Below are positions 43,059 through 50,691 of a stretch of 64,000 bases of DNA, piece after piece. The first letter of the stretch is position 1; every line of letters begins with the position of its first letter. Origin of the DNA: Thalassospira xianhensis MCCC 1A02616. GTDB taxonomy: Bacteria > Pseudomonadota > Alphaproteobacteria > Rhodospirillales > Thalassospiraceae. The translations under genes were made by a program, and so were the position numbers. The stretch is taken from positions 62,001 to 126,000 of the forward strand of contig NZ_JPWA01000001.1 of NCBI RefSeq assembly GCF_003326475.1, read 5' to 3'. The notes beneath the pieces are model-generated. The model saw nothing but the letters and a program-made list of their open reading frames with translations, searched no databases and had not been told where the DNA came from.

Positions 43059-43484
43059 ATGAGTAGCTCCAAATCAAGTGCTTGCCTTATCCCGCCAGGC
43101 AAACGGGTCCGCGATGTTTTATTCATAGCCGTAGCCCTGTCTATCTTAGCGGTCATGATCGCTTGGATGGCCTTTGTGGGGACGGCTATCCTGTATTCGG
43201 CCGAAGACCCGGAAGTTTGGGGATCTGATGTGGCACAACCGTTACGTATCGAAGCACTAAAAAGCGATGACCTCTTTGTATCCTATTTTGCAGAAGAGTA
43301 TCTGCGATGCAATTCAGGTACTGGCGAGCGGTCGAGGCATGGCAATTGCATGAAAGTGCTGGAGAACCTTGCACAACAGCACAATCTTCTGAATGCCTAT
43401 GGCACCTTCGCAGATATCGTGTCGCCGCTTAACGCCGCATATTTTGCCAACCCTGATCGCTTCCTTCTGCCCCGCCTATCCTAG
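43059..43484 (+). CDS. membrane-anchored Cys-pair protein (family member 1)
   Basis: These 141 residues have one N-terminal membrane segment (VLFIAVALSILAVMIAWMAFV) and then WGSDVAQPLRIEALKSDDLFVSYFAEEYLRC with a second Cys in GNCMKVLENLAQQH. The same plan (anchor, W..[DH]V..PL, helix, C…C, helix) is found in the 43504 and 44354 proteins. Function unknown; the domain probably lies in the periplasm. Confidence 0.55.
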   Translation: MSSSKSSACLIPPGKRVRDVLFIAVALSILAVMIAWMAFVGTAILYSAEDPEVWGSDVAQPLRIEALKSDDLFVSYFAEEYLRCNSGTGERSRHGNCMKVLENLAQQHNLLNAYGTFADIVSPLNAAYFANPDRFLLPRLS

Positions 43485-43503
43485 CCGAGAGTTCAATACT
43501 CAA

Positions 43504-43878
43504 ATGAAAGCTATTTGTACTGAATTCGGTGCGGTCGTGCGCTTCTACTTAGCTATGTTAGGGTTCGCTCTCATCATCACGATGGTGGGGGTCTGTTTTG
43601 CGTTGAACTCGGGAGCCCTGCCACATAGTCCTGATGAATGGAACACACATGTGACTGCCCCACTGAAGGATTTCGCCATTCAAGCTTCGAACCCAACGCT
43701 AATGGGGAGTATGGTGGACGCCTTTCTTAAGTGTGACTTCCATGCCGGTTGTGTCCAAGAGCTAAGACAGCAGGCGACAGCCTTTGGTCGGGAAGCGGAG
43801 TTTGCAGAGATTGAAGCCCAAAGCTCGATGCTGCGTAAGGAGTACACCAAGATGCGAGACGCCAAGGGCATGTGGTGA
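43504..43878 (+). CDS. membrane-anchored Cys-pair protein (family member 2)
   Basis: These 124 residues have an N-terminal anchor (FYLAMLGFALIITMVGVCFAL), then EWNTHVTAPLKDFAIQ, AFLKCDFHAGCVQELRQQ. It shares layout and the W..HV..PL motif with its neighbours. The start at 43504 lies 19 bp after the previous stop. Family unknown. Confidence 0.55.
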   Translation: MKAICTEFGAVVRFYLAMLGFALIITMVGVCFALNSGALPHSPDEWNTHVTAPLKDFAIQASNPTLMGSMVDAFLKCDFHAGCVQELRQQATAFGREAEFAEIEAQSSMLRKEYTKMRDAKGMW

Positions 43879-43919
43879 TTTCTGAGCTATTCGTGAAATC
43901 GACATAAAGGGTGGTTCCG

Positions 43920-44351
43920 ATGAATTGGCACCAAAGAATAGCAACGTGGTTCTCGCGAGCAATGGTCTTCGGATTTCCGGTAACTTTGGGGACAGAAATT
44001 GCAACCGATATTATGGCCCGCGCTTTACCTGAAGATCCGTCATGGTCTCACAACGCTCTATGGGCGTTGGCGGTCGCGACGATATGCAAGTTTGCCTTGG
44101 AAAGACATCCGTGGCCCAATGGCCTTGCACTTTTTGCCCTCCCCATGATGCCCGCTATGTTAATATTGGCCCATAAGCATATCCTGATGTTGAGCGACCA
44201 TGAAGTGGTGAGCGAAGAGTACATGCCGTGGTTGCTTGGGCTCTTCTATGTTTTAGCATTCGCAACATTGACCAGTGATACGTGGGAAAAATACTCCTCG
44301 TGGCGAAAAGCCAAAAAGCTGGTGCGGGCGAAATTATCTAAGGTGAACTAA
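43920..44351 (+). CDS. multi-pass membrane protein (143 aa)
   Basis: The start at 43920 follows AAGGGTGG. Three to four hydrophobic segments (WALAVATICKFAL; LALFALPMMPAMLIL; PWLLGLFYVLAFATL) and a basic C-terminus (SSWRKAKKLVRAKLSKVN). It sits between Cys-pair proteins and may form a complex with them. Family unknown. Confidence 0.5.
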   Translation: MNWHQRIATWFSRAMVFGFPVTLGTEIATDIMARALPEDPSWSHNALWALAVATICKFALERHPWPNGLALFALPMMPAMLILAHKHILMLSDHEVVSEEYMPWLLGLFYVLAFATLTSDTWEKYSSWRKAKKLVRAKLSKVN

Positions 44352-44353
44352 CT

Positions 44354-44752
44354 GTGCGCGCACAAGAAAGAGTCCTCATGACAATTGGCCTTATCGCTCT
44401 GGCAATGTTTATCCTCTTGTTTTGGGTAACATCCCCTGGGGTTAAGGACAAAGCGTGGATCGATGACATTTCACGTCCGCTCCTCGAGAGTGTCGCTGTT
44501 ACTCAGGACCCGAAACTCGACGCTCTTGCTAGGAGCTTTATTGACTGTGTCAGAGAGCAAAGGCTTCGAATTCAATGTGCCAAAGCGGTCGGTAACCATG
44601 CCAAGTCTTCCGGCGAGTTCGACGTCTATCAAAAACTGGCGACCTTGATCGACAAAGAAACCAAATTGCGGGACGCGAGACTCCTTGAGCAACGCCGGAA
44701 GCGGCGCGAAGCCGCGAACCCTATGATTATGCAGTTATTGCTAACGCTGTGA
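44354..44752 (+). CDS. membrane-anchored Cys-pair protein (family member 3)
   Basis: GTG start 2 bp after the preceding stop. The 132 residues have an anchor (VLMTIGLIALAMFILLFWV), AWIDDISRPLLESVAV, FIDCVREQRLRIQCAKAV, and a basic tail. It repeats the plan of the 43059 and 43504 proteins. It is the last gene before the large non-coding region. Confidence 0.53.
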   Translation: MRAQERVLMTIGLIALAMFILLFWVTSPGVKDKAWIDDISRPLLESVAVTQDPKLDALARSFIDCVREQRLRIQCAKAVGNHAKSSGEFDVYQKLATLIDKETKLRDARLLEQRRKRREAANPMIMQLLLTL

Positions 44753-45094
44753 CAAAGAAGTCCCACAACAGACAGGTTCCTGCTCCTGCAATATCTTTAC
44801 CTTGTGAAGGAAAGCTCATCTTTCGGCGGATCTGCCTTTAACCTGTGGATCGTAGCGGCCCCATCCCTAGTGAATGTTTTGCATGCAGGGCAGGGCGGCT
44901 AGCCATATGTGATCTGGAGCCTCAACCCTAATTGGGGCCCACCATACCATTCCATCGCACTCTTCTCTTTGACCGAAGAACCCTTCGCACTGATTGCGCC
45001 TAAAGCACGGTGTCCTGATTGTGATGGGGCGGGCCATCAATCAAGTAGACATCTTTTCGGTATGAGAGGTGACTCTGCATGTTTGAAAGACGCC

Positions 45095-45160
45095 TTTCTG
45101 TCAACAGTGTCAACATTGGACGGGATGAGCTTTTCTGTCAACAGTGTCAACATTGGACGG
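45095..45160. repeat. two 29-bp direct repeats, period 37 bp
   Basis: The unit begins TTTCTGTCAACAGTGTCAAC and ends ATTGGACGG, at 45095-45123 and 45132-45160, identical, with an 8-bp spacer (GATGAGCT). Each unit contains two TGTCAAC words, so its reverse strand carries AATGTTGACA, the core also found upstream of several cargo genes. The pair may be iterons or protein-binding sites. Confidence 0.7.
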
Positions 45161-46090
45161 AATGGGTGGCTTGCGGCAGGCAGGCCGAGGAGGCGGCTCC
45201 AGGCCAGAGGGCGCCTCTTGGCGGTCGGGGCCAGCCCCAAGCCCGGGGGATTTCGAGGCAGCCCCTTGCTGGTGAGTAGCCCCTTTGGCGCTTCAGGCCG
45301 TCCGGGGAGCATGCAAGCACGCTTTAGCTGCTGGAGGGCCGCCCCTAGACCGGGAGGACTTCGTCCCCCCGTTACTCCAAAAACTGGTAACAAACACAAA
45401 CGGTATAGTAACAGAAAAACGGAAATTAACCGGTTGGCCAACAGGTTCCAACGCAACCTTTTACCTAATTTTCCACATTGTTGGCGAATACGTTTTGATT
45501 TTTAGCAAAAGTGTTACGCGATATCCCGCTATTTCCCATTCTTACCGCTTCAATGTCGGAGGCGACTATGTCCGAATAGCACTAAATGGGACTTTCCGTA
45601 AAAGTGTTACCTCATCTTGAGGCGGTTTCGTCGGCCTATTCTGAACGTTTCAAATTGCCCCTGCTCTCATCGCTCAAGGTCTGAATCACGTAGCGCTCAA
45701 GCGTATAATTAAACCCGTTGCAGGTCTCGGCCAACACCAAACGACATTTATCGTTGATTTCCCTCGGAAAAAGGTCAGTCGCTTCAATTATCTTTACTCA
45801 TACGGACATGTTCGGGCAATTTGTGGACGGACTGTGCAAGTATGAGAAAAAGCGCGCTGCGGCCGAGCACGTGAAATTGACGGATAGGTGCACATCAGGT
45901 GAGTTGACCGCAGCACAGAGGGCTTCTCTTGGAATTTAACGGCTATCTGAGAGAAATCTGCGGCAACCAGACATACTGCATAACGATCAATATGTTTCGG
46001 GTAACAAATTTACCGAAATGATAAACATTTTTGCCAGAACGAAAAACACAAGTCATAGCCTGATGTTTTGACCCGAGATGTACCCTGGAA

Positions 46091-46176
46091 TCACGGTAAT
46101 ATACGGTATCATACCGTGAATAAACCGTGGCAATCCTGTGCGTGCACCGTGTACTCACCGCATCCTACCGTGTATT
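46091..46176. repeat. 11-bp-phased ACCGTG array, candidate plasmid centromere (parC)
   Basis: Rightward units start at 46112, 46123, 46134, 46145, 46156 and 46166 (TACCGTGAATA, AACCGTGGCAA, TCCTGTGCGTG, CACCGTGTACT, CACCGCATCC, TACCGTGTATT), stepping 11 bp except for one step of 10. Two inverted units (CACGGTA 46092, ACGGTAT 46103) lie to their left, forming ACGGTAT-C-ATACCGT. ParR-type proteins bind such helically phased iterons in plasmid R1 parC, and this operon encodes ParM- and ParR-like proteins. Confidence 0.6.
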
Positions 46177-46204
46177 TAAGCAAAATATGTTTACTTTTGC
46201 TTAA
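46176..46204. promoter_or_regulatory. perfect 10-bp inverted repeat upstream of transfer operon
   Basis: TTAAGCAAAA (46176-46185) and TTTTGCTTAA (46195-46204) flank TATGTTTAC. The inner AAAATATGTTTACTTTT matches the integrase-side region at 42903 at 15 of 17 positions, suggesting a shared regulator. Confidence 0.5.
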
Positions 46205-46293
46205 AAAGTTACTGTTTTCCTTCTCAATCCCTAGACTTAAAGTAAAAGATGGTTTACCTAAGGATATGCGGGGTTTTCCGTAAGGAATACCGG

Positions 46294-46299
46294 TATAAT
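46294..46299 (+). promoter_or_regulatory. -10 box of transfer operon
   Basis: A perfect TATAAT 39 bp before the dotD start. The -35 region (around GGGTTT, 46271) is poor, so an activator may be required. Confidence 0.45.
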
Positions 46300-46338
46300 C
46301 TGTTGCCCGCGACCGGCGGGATACCCAGGAGAGAAGGT

Positions 46339-46917
46339 ATGCAGCGAACGATGAAGCGTTGTGGATTGATAGTGTCCGCAATCGTGATTGGCAGTGCGCT
46401 TTCTGGATGCACCCAGACCAACAAGACCCAGAGCATCCAGGTTAGCCAGAGAGAGCATGCGTGGGATCAGGCCATTACATCTGACTTTCAACAGACAGTT
46501 GGTCAGGGCGCTAACCGAGCAGCTCAGGCATTGGAAAACCTGGCGATGATTCAGCGCACACGTACCGAGCCTGAGCCTGACCCCATCAATGAGGACACCC
46601 TACCTGAAGATCTGAGACGCCCAACCACTGTCGAGTGGAGTGGCCCGGCCATTACGTTGGTTCGTGAGCTCGCAGCCAACATTGGCTATTCATTCATCGA
46701 AACGGGAAACAAGCCGTCATCTCCGGCAATGATTCAGGTTGATATCCGGGACGTCTCGGCAGCCAAAGCCTTCGAAGATATCGGCCTTCAGGTGCAAACC
46801 TTTGCGAAGATTTTCGTCGATCCGAACAAGCGACGTGTCGAGTTCAAGCATCGGACAGCGCAGAAGCCCGGGCCGGAAATGAGAGCCCAGAAGCGGTCCC
46901 CTCGTAGCCACAAGTAA
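46339..46917 (+). CDS. dotD: DotD/TraH-like type IVB transfer lipoprotein
   Basis: These 192 residues start at 46339 after AGGAGAGAAGGT. A lipoprotein signal ends in ALSGC. The C-terminal domain resembles DotD: RRPTTVEWSGPAITLVRELAANIGYSF, then MIQVDIRDVSAAKAFEDIGLQ. With DotC and DotH, DotD forms the outer-membrane core of type IVB secretion. First gene of the operon, 15 bp before dotC. It has an acidic linker and a basic tail (RAQKRSPRSHK). Confidence 0.78.
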   Translation: MQRTMKRCGLIVSAIVIGSALSGCTQTNKTQSIQVSQREHAWDQAITSDFQQTVGQGANRAAQALENLAMIQRTRTEPEPDPINEDTLPEDLRRPTTVEWSGPAITLVRELAANIGYSFIETGNKPSSPAMIQVDIRDVSAAKAFEDIGLQVQTFAKIFVDPNKRRVEFKHRTAQKPGPEMRAQKRSPRSHK

Positions 46918-46932
46918 CAAGGGGATATCCCG

Positions 46933-47916
46933 ATGTTGAAAATCAAACGCTACCTCGTGGCATCGCCTTTGATTATGCTTCTAGCCGCATGTCAAACCAC
47001 AGGGGCAAACAATGCTTCCGTGGATGTCTCTCAGCCTGAGACAGCTCAGACGGTTATCGAGGTGGTTCCTGCGCGCACTGTCCTGCGTACCGACGTGAAC
47101 CCGAACTATCAGCCAGGGCAACTGCTTCAGCCTCGCAAGGAACTCATGACCCTTGAAGAGATGATGGCACTTGATGCAGGCGATGAAGGTGCAGAGGAGT
47201 TGTCGAATGAAGACAGGCTCCGGCTACCAGCGATGCGTACCGCAGCGATGAGTTTTGGTGCACGCGGAGGTCTCGCATGGGCAACGCGACGTATCTCTGA
47301 ACTGCTCGAGAACCAGGCTAGCAACCTATCCAGAACCTTCAATTTCAGTTCGTTCCTGATCCAAGGGCCGTCGGGCACAAAAATTCTTCCACCGGTGATC
47401 TCGGAAAGCCGGGAAACCTACGAGCAGTTCGATGCCGGTCGGTCGCTACGGATTGCCGATACCTACTATGAAATCATTGAGCAGGCTCGCTTCACGCCGA
47501 TTGCTCCGCTTTGGCATAACTATCTTCTGCGAACTTACTCCGCTCCGGAACTGCCGAACCCGGCCCTGTTACCAAAGTCCGCGGCAGAGCGAGAAGTCTG
47601 GCAAAACTTCGTTGCCCAGGGTTTCGAAGAGGGTGTGCGCCAGGCGCAGAACATCTTCCGCAACGACATGCGTAGGCTGGAACGGGACTTCACCGGGATG
47701 GTGCGTTATGCCGAGCTTCTTGAAAAAGGGCTGGTCTCTGAACCGATCGTTGCCAACGCCAATCTTGGCGTGACCGGCACCGGTGAAGACATGCGTATTA
47801 ATGACCGGGCGATGAGCATTACCGCTGATCCACGCCTGAATGTCCATTCTTCTCCGGACTGGGAAGCACCGGTTTCCGGGATGACGCCGGGTGAAGCTTC
47901 CATGCCTCCTCGATAA
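46933..47916 (+). CDS. dotC: DotC/TraI-like type IVB transfer lipoprotein
   Basis: This 327-residue protein has a lipobox (MLLAAC). The body resembles DotC: RLPAMRTAAMSFGARGGLAWATRRISELL, LPPVISESRETYEQFDAGRSLRIADTYYEI, and WHNYLL followed by SAAEREVWQNFVAQGFEEGVRQAQNIFRNDMRRLERDFTGMVRY. DotC is an outer-membrane core component. The C-terminal Ser/Pro-rich end follows the usual domain. Confidence 0.85.
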   Translation: MLKIKRYLVASPLIMLLAACQTTGANNASVDVSQPETAQTVIEVVPARTVLRTDVNPNYQPGQLLQPRKELMTLEEMMALDAGDEGAEELSNEDRLRLPAMRTAAMSFGARGGLAWATRRISELLENQASNLSRTFNFSSFLIQGPSGTKILPPVISESRETYEQFDAGRSLRIADTYYEIIEQARFTPIAPLWHNYLLRTYSAPELPNPALLPKSAAEREVWQNFVAQGFEEGVRQAQNIFRNDMRRLERDFTGMVRYAELLEKGLVSEPIVANANLGVTGTGEDMRINDRAMSITADPRLNVHSSPDWEAPVSGMTPGEASMPPR

Positions 47917-48004
47917 ATGACCCCCTCCTCAAGGAAAATTCTAGGGGAGGGGACAAGAATTCCTCCGATTTTGCCCCGAGCCACCGCATTCACGAGCTGT
48001 CGAC

Positions 48005-49309
48005 ATGTCTATAGATTCAGAAAGTAAACCGCTTTTCAGCACTGGCCATGACGGGTCCGTGTTTGAATTCGTTGGCCAGTTCAACGAGGAAACTCTTGAT
48101 GAGTTCCTGATCTGGTGCACGGAGAAGCGGGTATCTGACATCACGTTGCAGAGTGACGTGGTTGCGTGGGGCAAAGTCGGCGGCAAATGGCAGCGACTAA
48201 CCACCCGCCGAATAAACCATGATGACATGTATCGTGTGGTCGTCGCTGTCTATGGACAAAACGGGCCTGGCGAGGTCAACTCCGGGCACGATTTGGACCC
48301 TCTGTATGAAATTCGCGATCCCAATGGTGTCGGGAGATACTCTTTCCGCGTCAACGTGACCGGAGGGCGGCTTGAGAACGGCCGAGGATATCAGGTTACC
48401 ATCCGGACCCTGCCGAGCGAACCAATCAAGCTGGAACTTCTTGGCATTGAAGACGACATCGTCAAAGCCTTTCGGCCGGAGCAGGGGCTTAACCTCATAA
48501 CCGGACCAACGGGCTCTGGTAAGTCAACTCTCTTGTCTTCTCTGATCCGGAACCACTGCGAGCGAGAAGACGTCAGTGACAAGGTTATCGAGTACAGCCG
48601 CCCTATCGAATATGTGTACGACGGGCTGCATTTCCCGCACTCGTTCGTATTCCAGACGGAGGTCGGTCAGCACCTTAGGGACCGCTATGGTGATGACAGC
48701 GAGATGTCTGATTGGGCCTATGCTGCCCGTAACGCGTTGCGGCGTGCTGCTGACATTATTGTAATCGGTGAAGCACGTGACGCGGCGACCATTCGCGGTT
48801 GCATGACACTGGCATCGACCGGTCACCTATCCATGAGCACCATGCACACGATTGGGGTGGCCGAGACCATTCGTCGTGCGCTCATGGTGTTTCCTGGTAA
48901 TGAACAGCACGGCGTTGCTATCGATCTGCTCGAATGCCTGAACCTTGTTGTTACCCAGTTGCTCATCCCGAAAATTGGTGGCGGCATGGTTGGGTGCAGA
49001 GAGTATCTGGTGTTTGATGCCAAAATACGAACGCGTCTTTCCTACATGCCCATCACGGAGTGGCCGCAAACCATTCGTGAAATCCTTCAAGCCCGGACCT
49101 CTATCGGAAGTTCGATGGAAGACAGTGCGCGCCAATTGCACAAGGAAGGCAAAATTACTGCCGAGACCTTTGAATACATCGCTCAGCGCAGTTCGTCCGA
49201 AAGTGAGGTCACGCGTAAGGCCAGCCTATTTAAGCCGGACACTGCGGAAACTTCCCCCCTTAGTGGTTTCGCTCAAACCGTCACCTCGTCTGTCAGCGAG
49301 GCCAGATAA
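48005..49309 (+). CDS. dotB: DotB/TraJ-like transfer ATPase
   Basis: This 434-residue protein matches DotB: LDEFLIWCTEKRVSDITLQ near the N-terminus, VTIRTLPSEP, Walker A GPTGSGKS (167-174), Walker B region AADIIVIGEARDAAT, His box STMHTIGVAETIRR, and GCREYLVFD. DotB is a PilT-family hexameric ATPase that powers type IVB secretion. It is about 55 residues longer than Legionella DotB. Its stop overlaps the start of a second PilT-family ATPase. Confidence 0.87.
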   Translation: MSIDSESKPLFSTGHDGSVFEFVGQFNEETLDEFLIWCTEKRVSDITLQSDVVAWGKVGGKWQRLTTRRINHDDMYRVVVAVYGQNGPGEVNSGHDLDPLYEIRDPNGVGRYSFRVNVTGGRLENGRGYQVTIRTLPSEPIKLELLGIEDDIVKAFRPEQGLNLITGPTGSGKSTLLSSLIRNHCEREDVSDKVIEYSRPIEYVYDGLHFPHSFVFQTEVGQHLRDRYGDDSEMSDWAYAARNALRRAADIIVIGEARDAATIRGCMTLASTGHLSMSTMHTIGVAETIRRALMVFPGNEQHGVAIDLLECLNLVVTQLLIPKIGGGMVGCREYLVFDAKIRTRLSYMPITEWPQTIREILQARTSIGSSMEDSARQLHKEGKITAETFEYIAQRSSSESEVTRKASLFKPDTAETSPLSGFAQTVTSSVSEAR

Positions 49310-50370
49310 TGTCAGTCGGAAATATATTCGCTTGGCTATCCGAGATGGTGGCACGTGACGGATCAGACCTTTACCTGACGTTCGGTGCGCCGCCGATTAT
49401 CCGTGTCGTGGATGAGTTCATTCGCGTGGATTACCCCGCGCTCACGGACAGCGATTTGACGCGGCTGATTGGCAGCCTGACCAATACCGACCAGATTACC
49501 CGGTTCGAAAAGACCAAGAACTTCAATATGTCGCTTGAACTCCCGGGTGTCGGGCGGTTCCGTATAAATCTGTTCATGCAACAAGGGCATGTTGGGACAG
49601 TCATTCGCAAGATACCCATGGAGGTTCCGACACTCCAAGAGCTCGGCAGCCCGAGTATTCTGGCCGACTTGAGCGGCGAGAAGAACGGGATCATTCTGGT
49701 CGTCGGGGCCACAGGGTCCGGAAAGTCCACCACCCTGGCGGCTATGATTAATCACCGCAATGAGCTTCGTGACGGACACATTCTGACGATCGAAGACCCG
49801 ATTGAGTTTGTGCACCCACATAAGAAATGTATCGTCACACAAAGAGAAATCGGACGTGACGCTCTTTCTTTCGAAGACGCACAGGAGAACGCACTCCGCC
49901 AGAAAGCTGACATGATACTTGTCGGTGAAATCCGGTCGGCTAACGTCATGCGTCAAGCGCTCAATATTGCTGAAACAGGGCAACTTGCCCTCGCTACACT
50001 GCATGCCAACAACTCCCATCAGGCGATCCAGCGTGTTGCGAACTTCTTCGAGTTTGAGGAACAGCGTCAGATACTGCTGAACCTTTCTTTCAACCTGCGT
50101 GCTGTTATTTCGCAGCGCCTGGTCAGAACCACCGCAAACAAGCGTGTTGCGGCGATGGAGCTGATGCTCATGGACGAGCAGATCCGGGAGCATGTTCGGC
50201 TCAACGAGATGACGTCACTCAAGCAGGCAATCTCCGAAAGAGAAGACAAACACATGCAGACATTTGACCAGGACTTGCTCCAAAAATTCAGGAACGGCGT
50301 CATTGACGACAAAGTCGCTGTCTCCGAAAGCGATGATCGCGAATGGATGCAGGCGCAGCTGGCGGCATAG
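49309..50370 (+). CDS. second PilT/PilU-like ATPase
   Basis: These 353 residues have a PilT-type ATPase: SDLYLTFGAPPIIRV, Walker A GATGSGKS (133-140), Asp box TIEDPIEF, Walker B ADMILVGEIRSANVMRQAL, His box LATLHANN, and QRLVRTTANKRVAAMELM. It is closer to PilT/PilU than to DotB. Translational coupling with dotB (1-nt overlap) suggests both serve the same machine, possibly in pilus retraction or as a mixed hexamer. Not a normal core Dot/Icm gene. Confidence 0.85.
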   Translation: MSVGNIFAWLSEMVARDGSDLYLTFGAPPIIRVVDEFIRVDYPALTDSDLTRLIGSLTNTDQITRFEKTKNFNMSLELPGVGRFRINLFMQQGHVGTVIRKIPMEVPTLQELGSPSILADLSGEKNGIILVVGATGSGKSTTLAAMINHRNELRDGHILTIEDPIEFVHPHKKCIVTQREIGRDALSFEDAQENALRQKADMILVGEIRSANVMRQALNIAETGQLALATLHANNSHQAIQRVANFFEFEEQRQILLNLSFNLRAVISQRLVRTTANKRVAAMELMLMDEQIREHVRLNEMTSLKQAISEREDKHMQTFDQDLLQKFRNGVIDDKVAVSESDDREWMQAQLAA

Positions 50371-50392
50371 TGAAAGAGAAGGGAAACAGAAT

Positions 50393-50677
50393 ATGATTAA
50401 CTGGCGGAACACGTATCTAACCCCGAAGTTCTTCATCGTGGATGCGCGCATTCTTGCCCTTATTCTACCAACTCTTGTGCACTTCCGTTGGTACACCGTT
50501 GTCCCGACAATCATTATCACCATTGTCCTCTATTTCATCGAGAAGCGATTGGAAATGGACGTCGCATCCGCCTTGCGACTAATCCGCAGCACTTTGGTCG
50601 GACGTCTTCGTCCGGCAAACACGAACTCAAAACGCGGTCGTATTGATTACGAAAGCAAATGGAACTCTCGTCAGTGA
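50393..50677 (+). CDS. icmT: IcmT/TraK-like transfer protein
   Basis: These 94 residues match IcmT: WRNTYLTPKFFIVDARILALILPTLVHFRWYTV, then ASALRLIRSTLVGRLRPANT and the closing RIDYESKW. It has one or two membrane segments. IcmT is a small inner-membrane component needed for type IVB secretion. The start at 50393 is 23 bp after the ATPase stop. Confidence 0.8.
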   Translation: MINWRNTYLTPKFFIVDARILALILPTLVHFRWYTVVPTIIITIVLYFIEKRLEMDVASALRLIRSTLVGRLRPANTNSKRGRIDYESKWNSRQ

Positions 50678-50691
50678 AGGAGAAAACCTCG

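Larger units (their letters stand above)
44753..46338. other. 1.6-kb non-coding region before transfer operon
   Basis: I see no convincing gene. Contents from left to right: two 29-bp direct repeats (45095-45160); a GC-rich, palindrome-rich stretch of about 200 bp (45160-45370); two AAAAGTGTTAC copies (45507-45517 and 45600-45610); the phased ACCGTG array (46091-46176); a 10-bp inverted repeat (46176-46204); and a TATAAT box (46294-46299). This composition suits an origin, centromere or transfer-control region. A replication or transfer origin is possible but unproven. Confidence 0.55.

Noticed and set aside
45095-45160. CRISPR-like repeat
   Set aside because: Only two copies with an 8-bp spacer and no cas genes nearby.
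44909-45505. Open frames on both strands (198 and 139 codons) across the GC-rich block
   Set aside because: They are rich in Pro, Gly, Arg, overlap each other, pass through the direct repeats and have no ribosome site; they look like chance frames in GC-rich DNA.
45808-45939. 43-codon frame ending …AAQRASLGI
   Set aside because: Composition is protein-like, but there is no ribosome site or neighbour support; it could be a remnant of a lost gene.
44753-46338. Replication initiator gene
   Set aside because: No RepA/RepC/RepB-like protein is encoded here or elsewhere in the window.
47922-47952. Terminator between dotC and dotB (CCCCTCC / GGAGGGG)
   Set aside because: The hairpin has no T-run and lies inside a long operon; it may only modulate expression.
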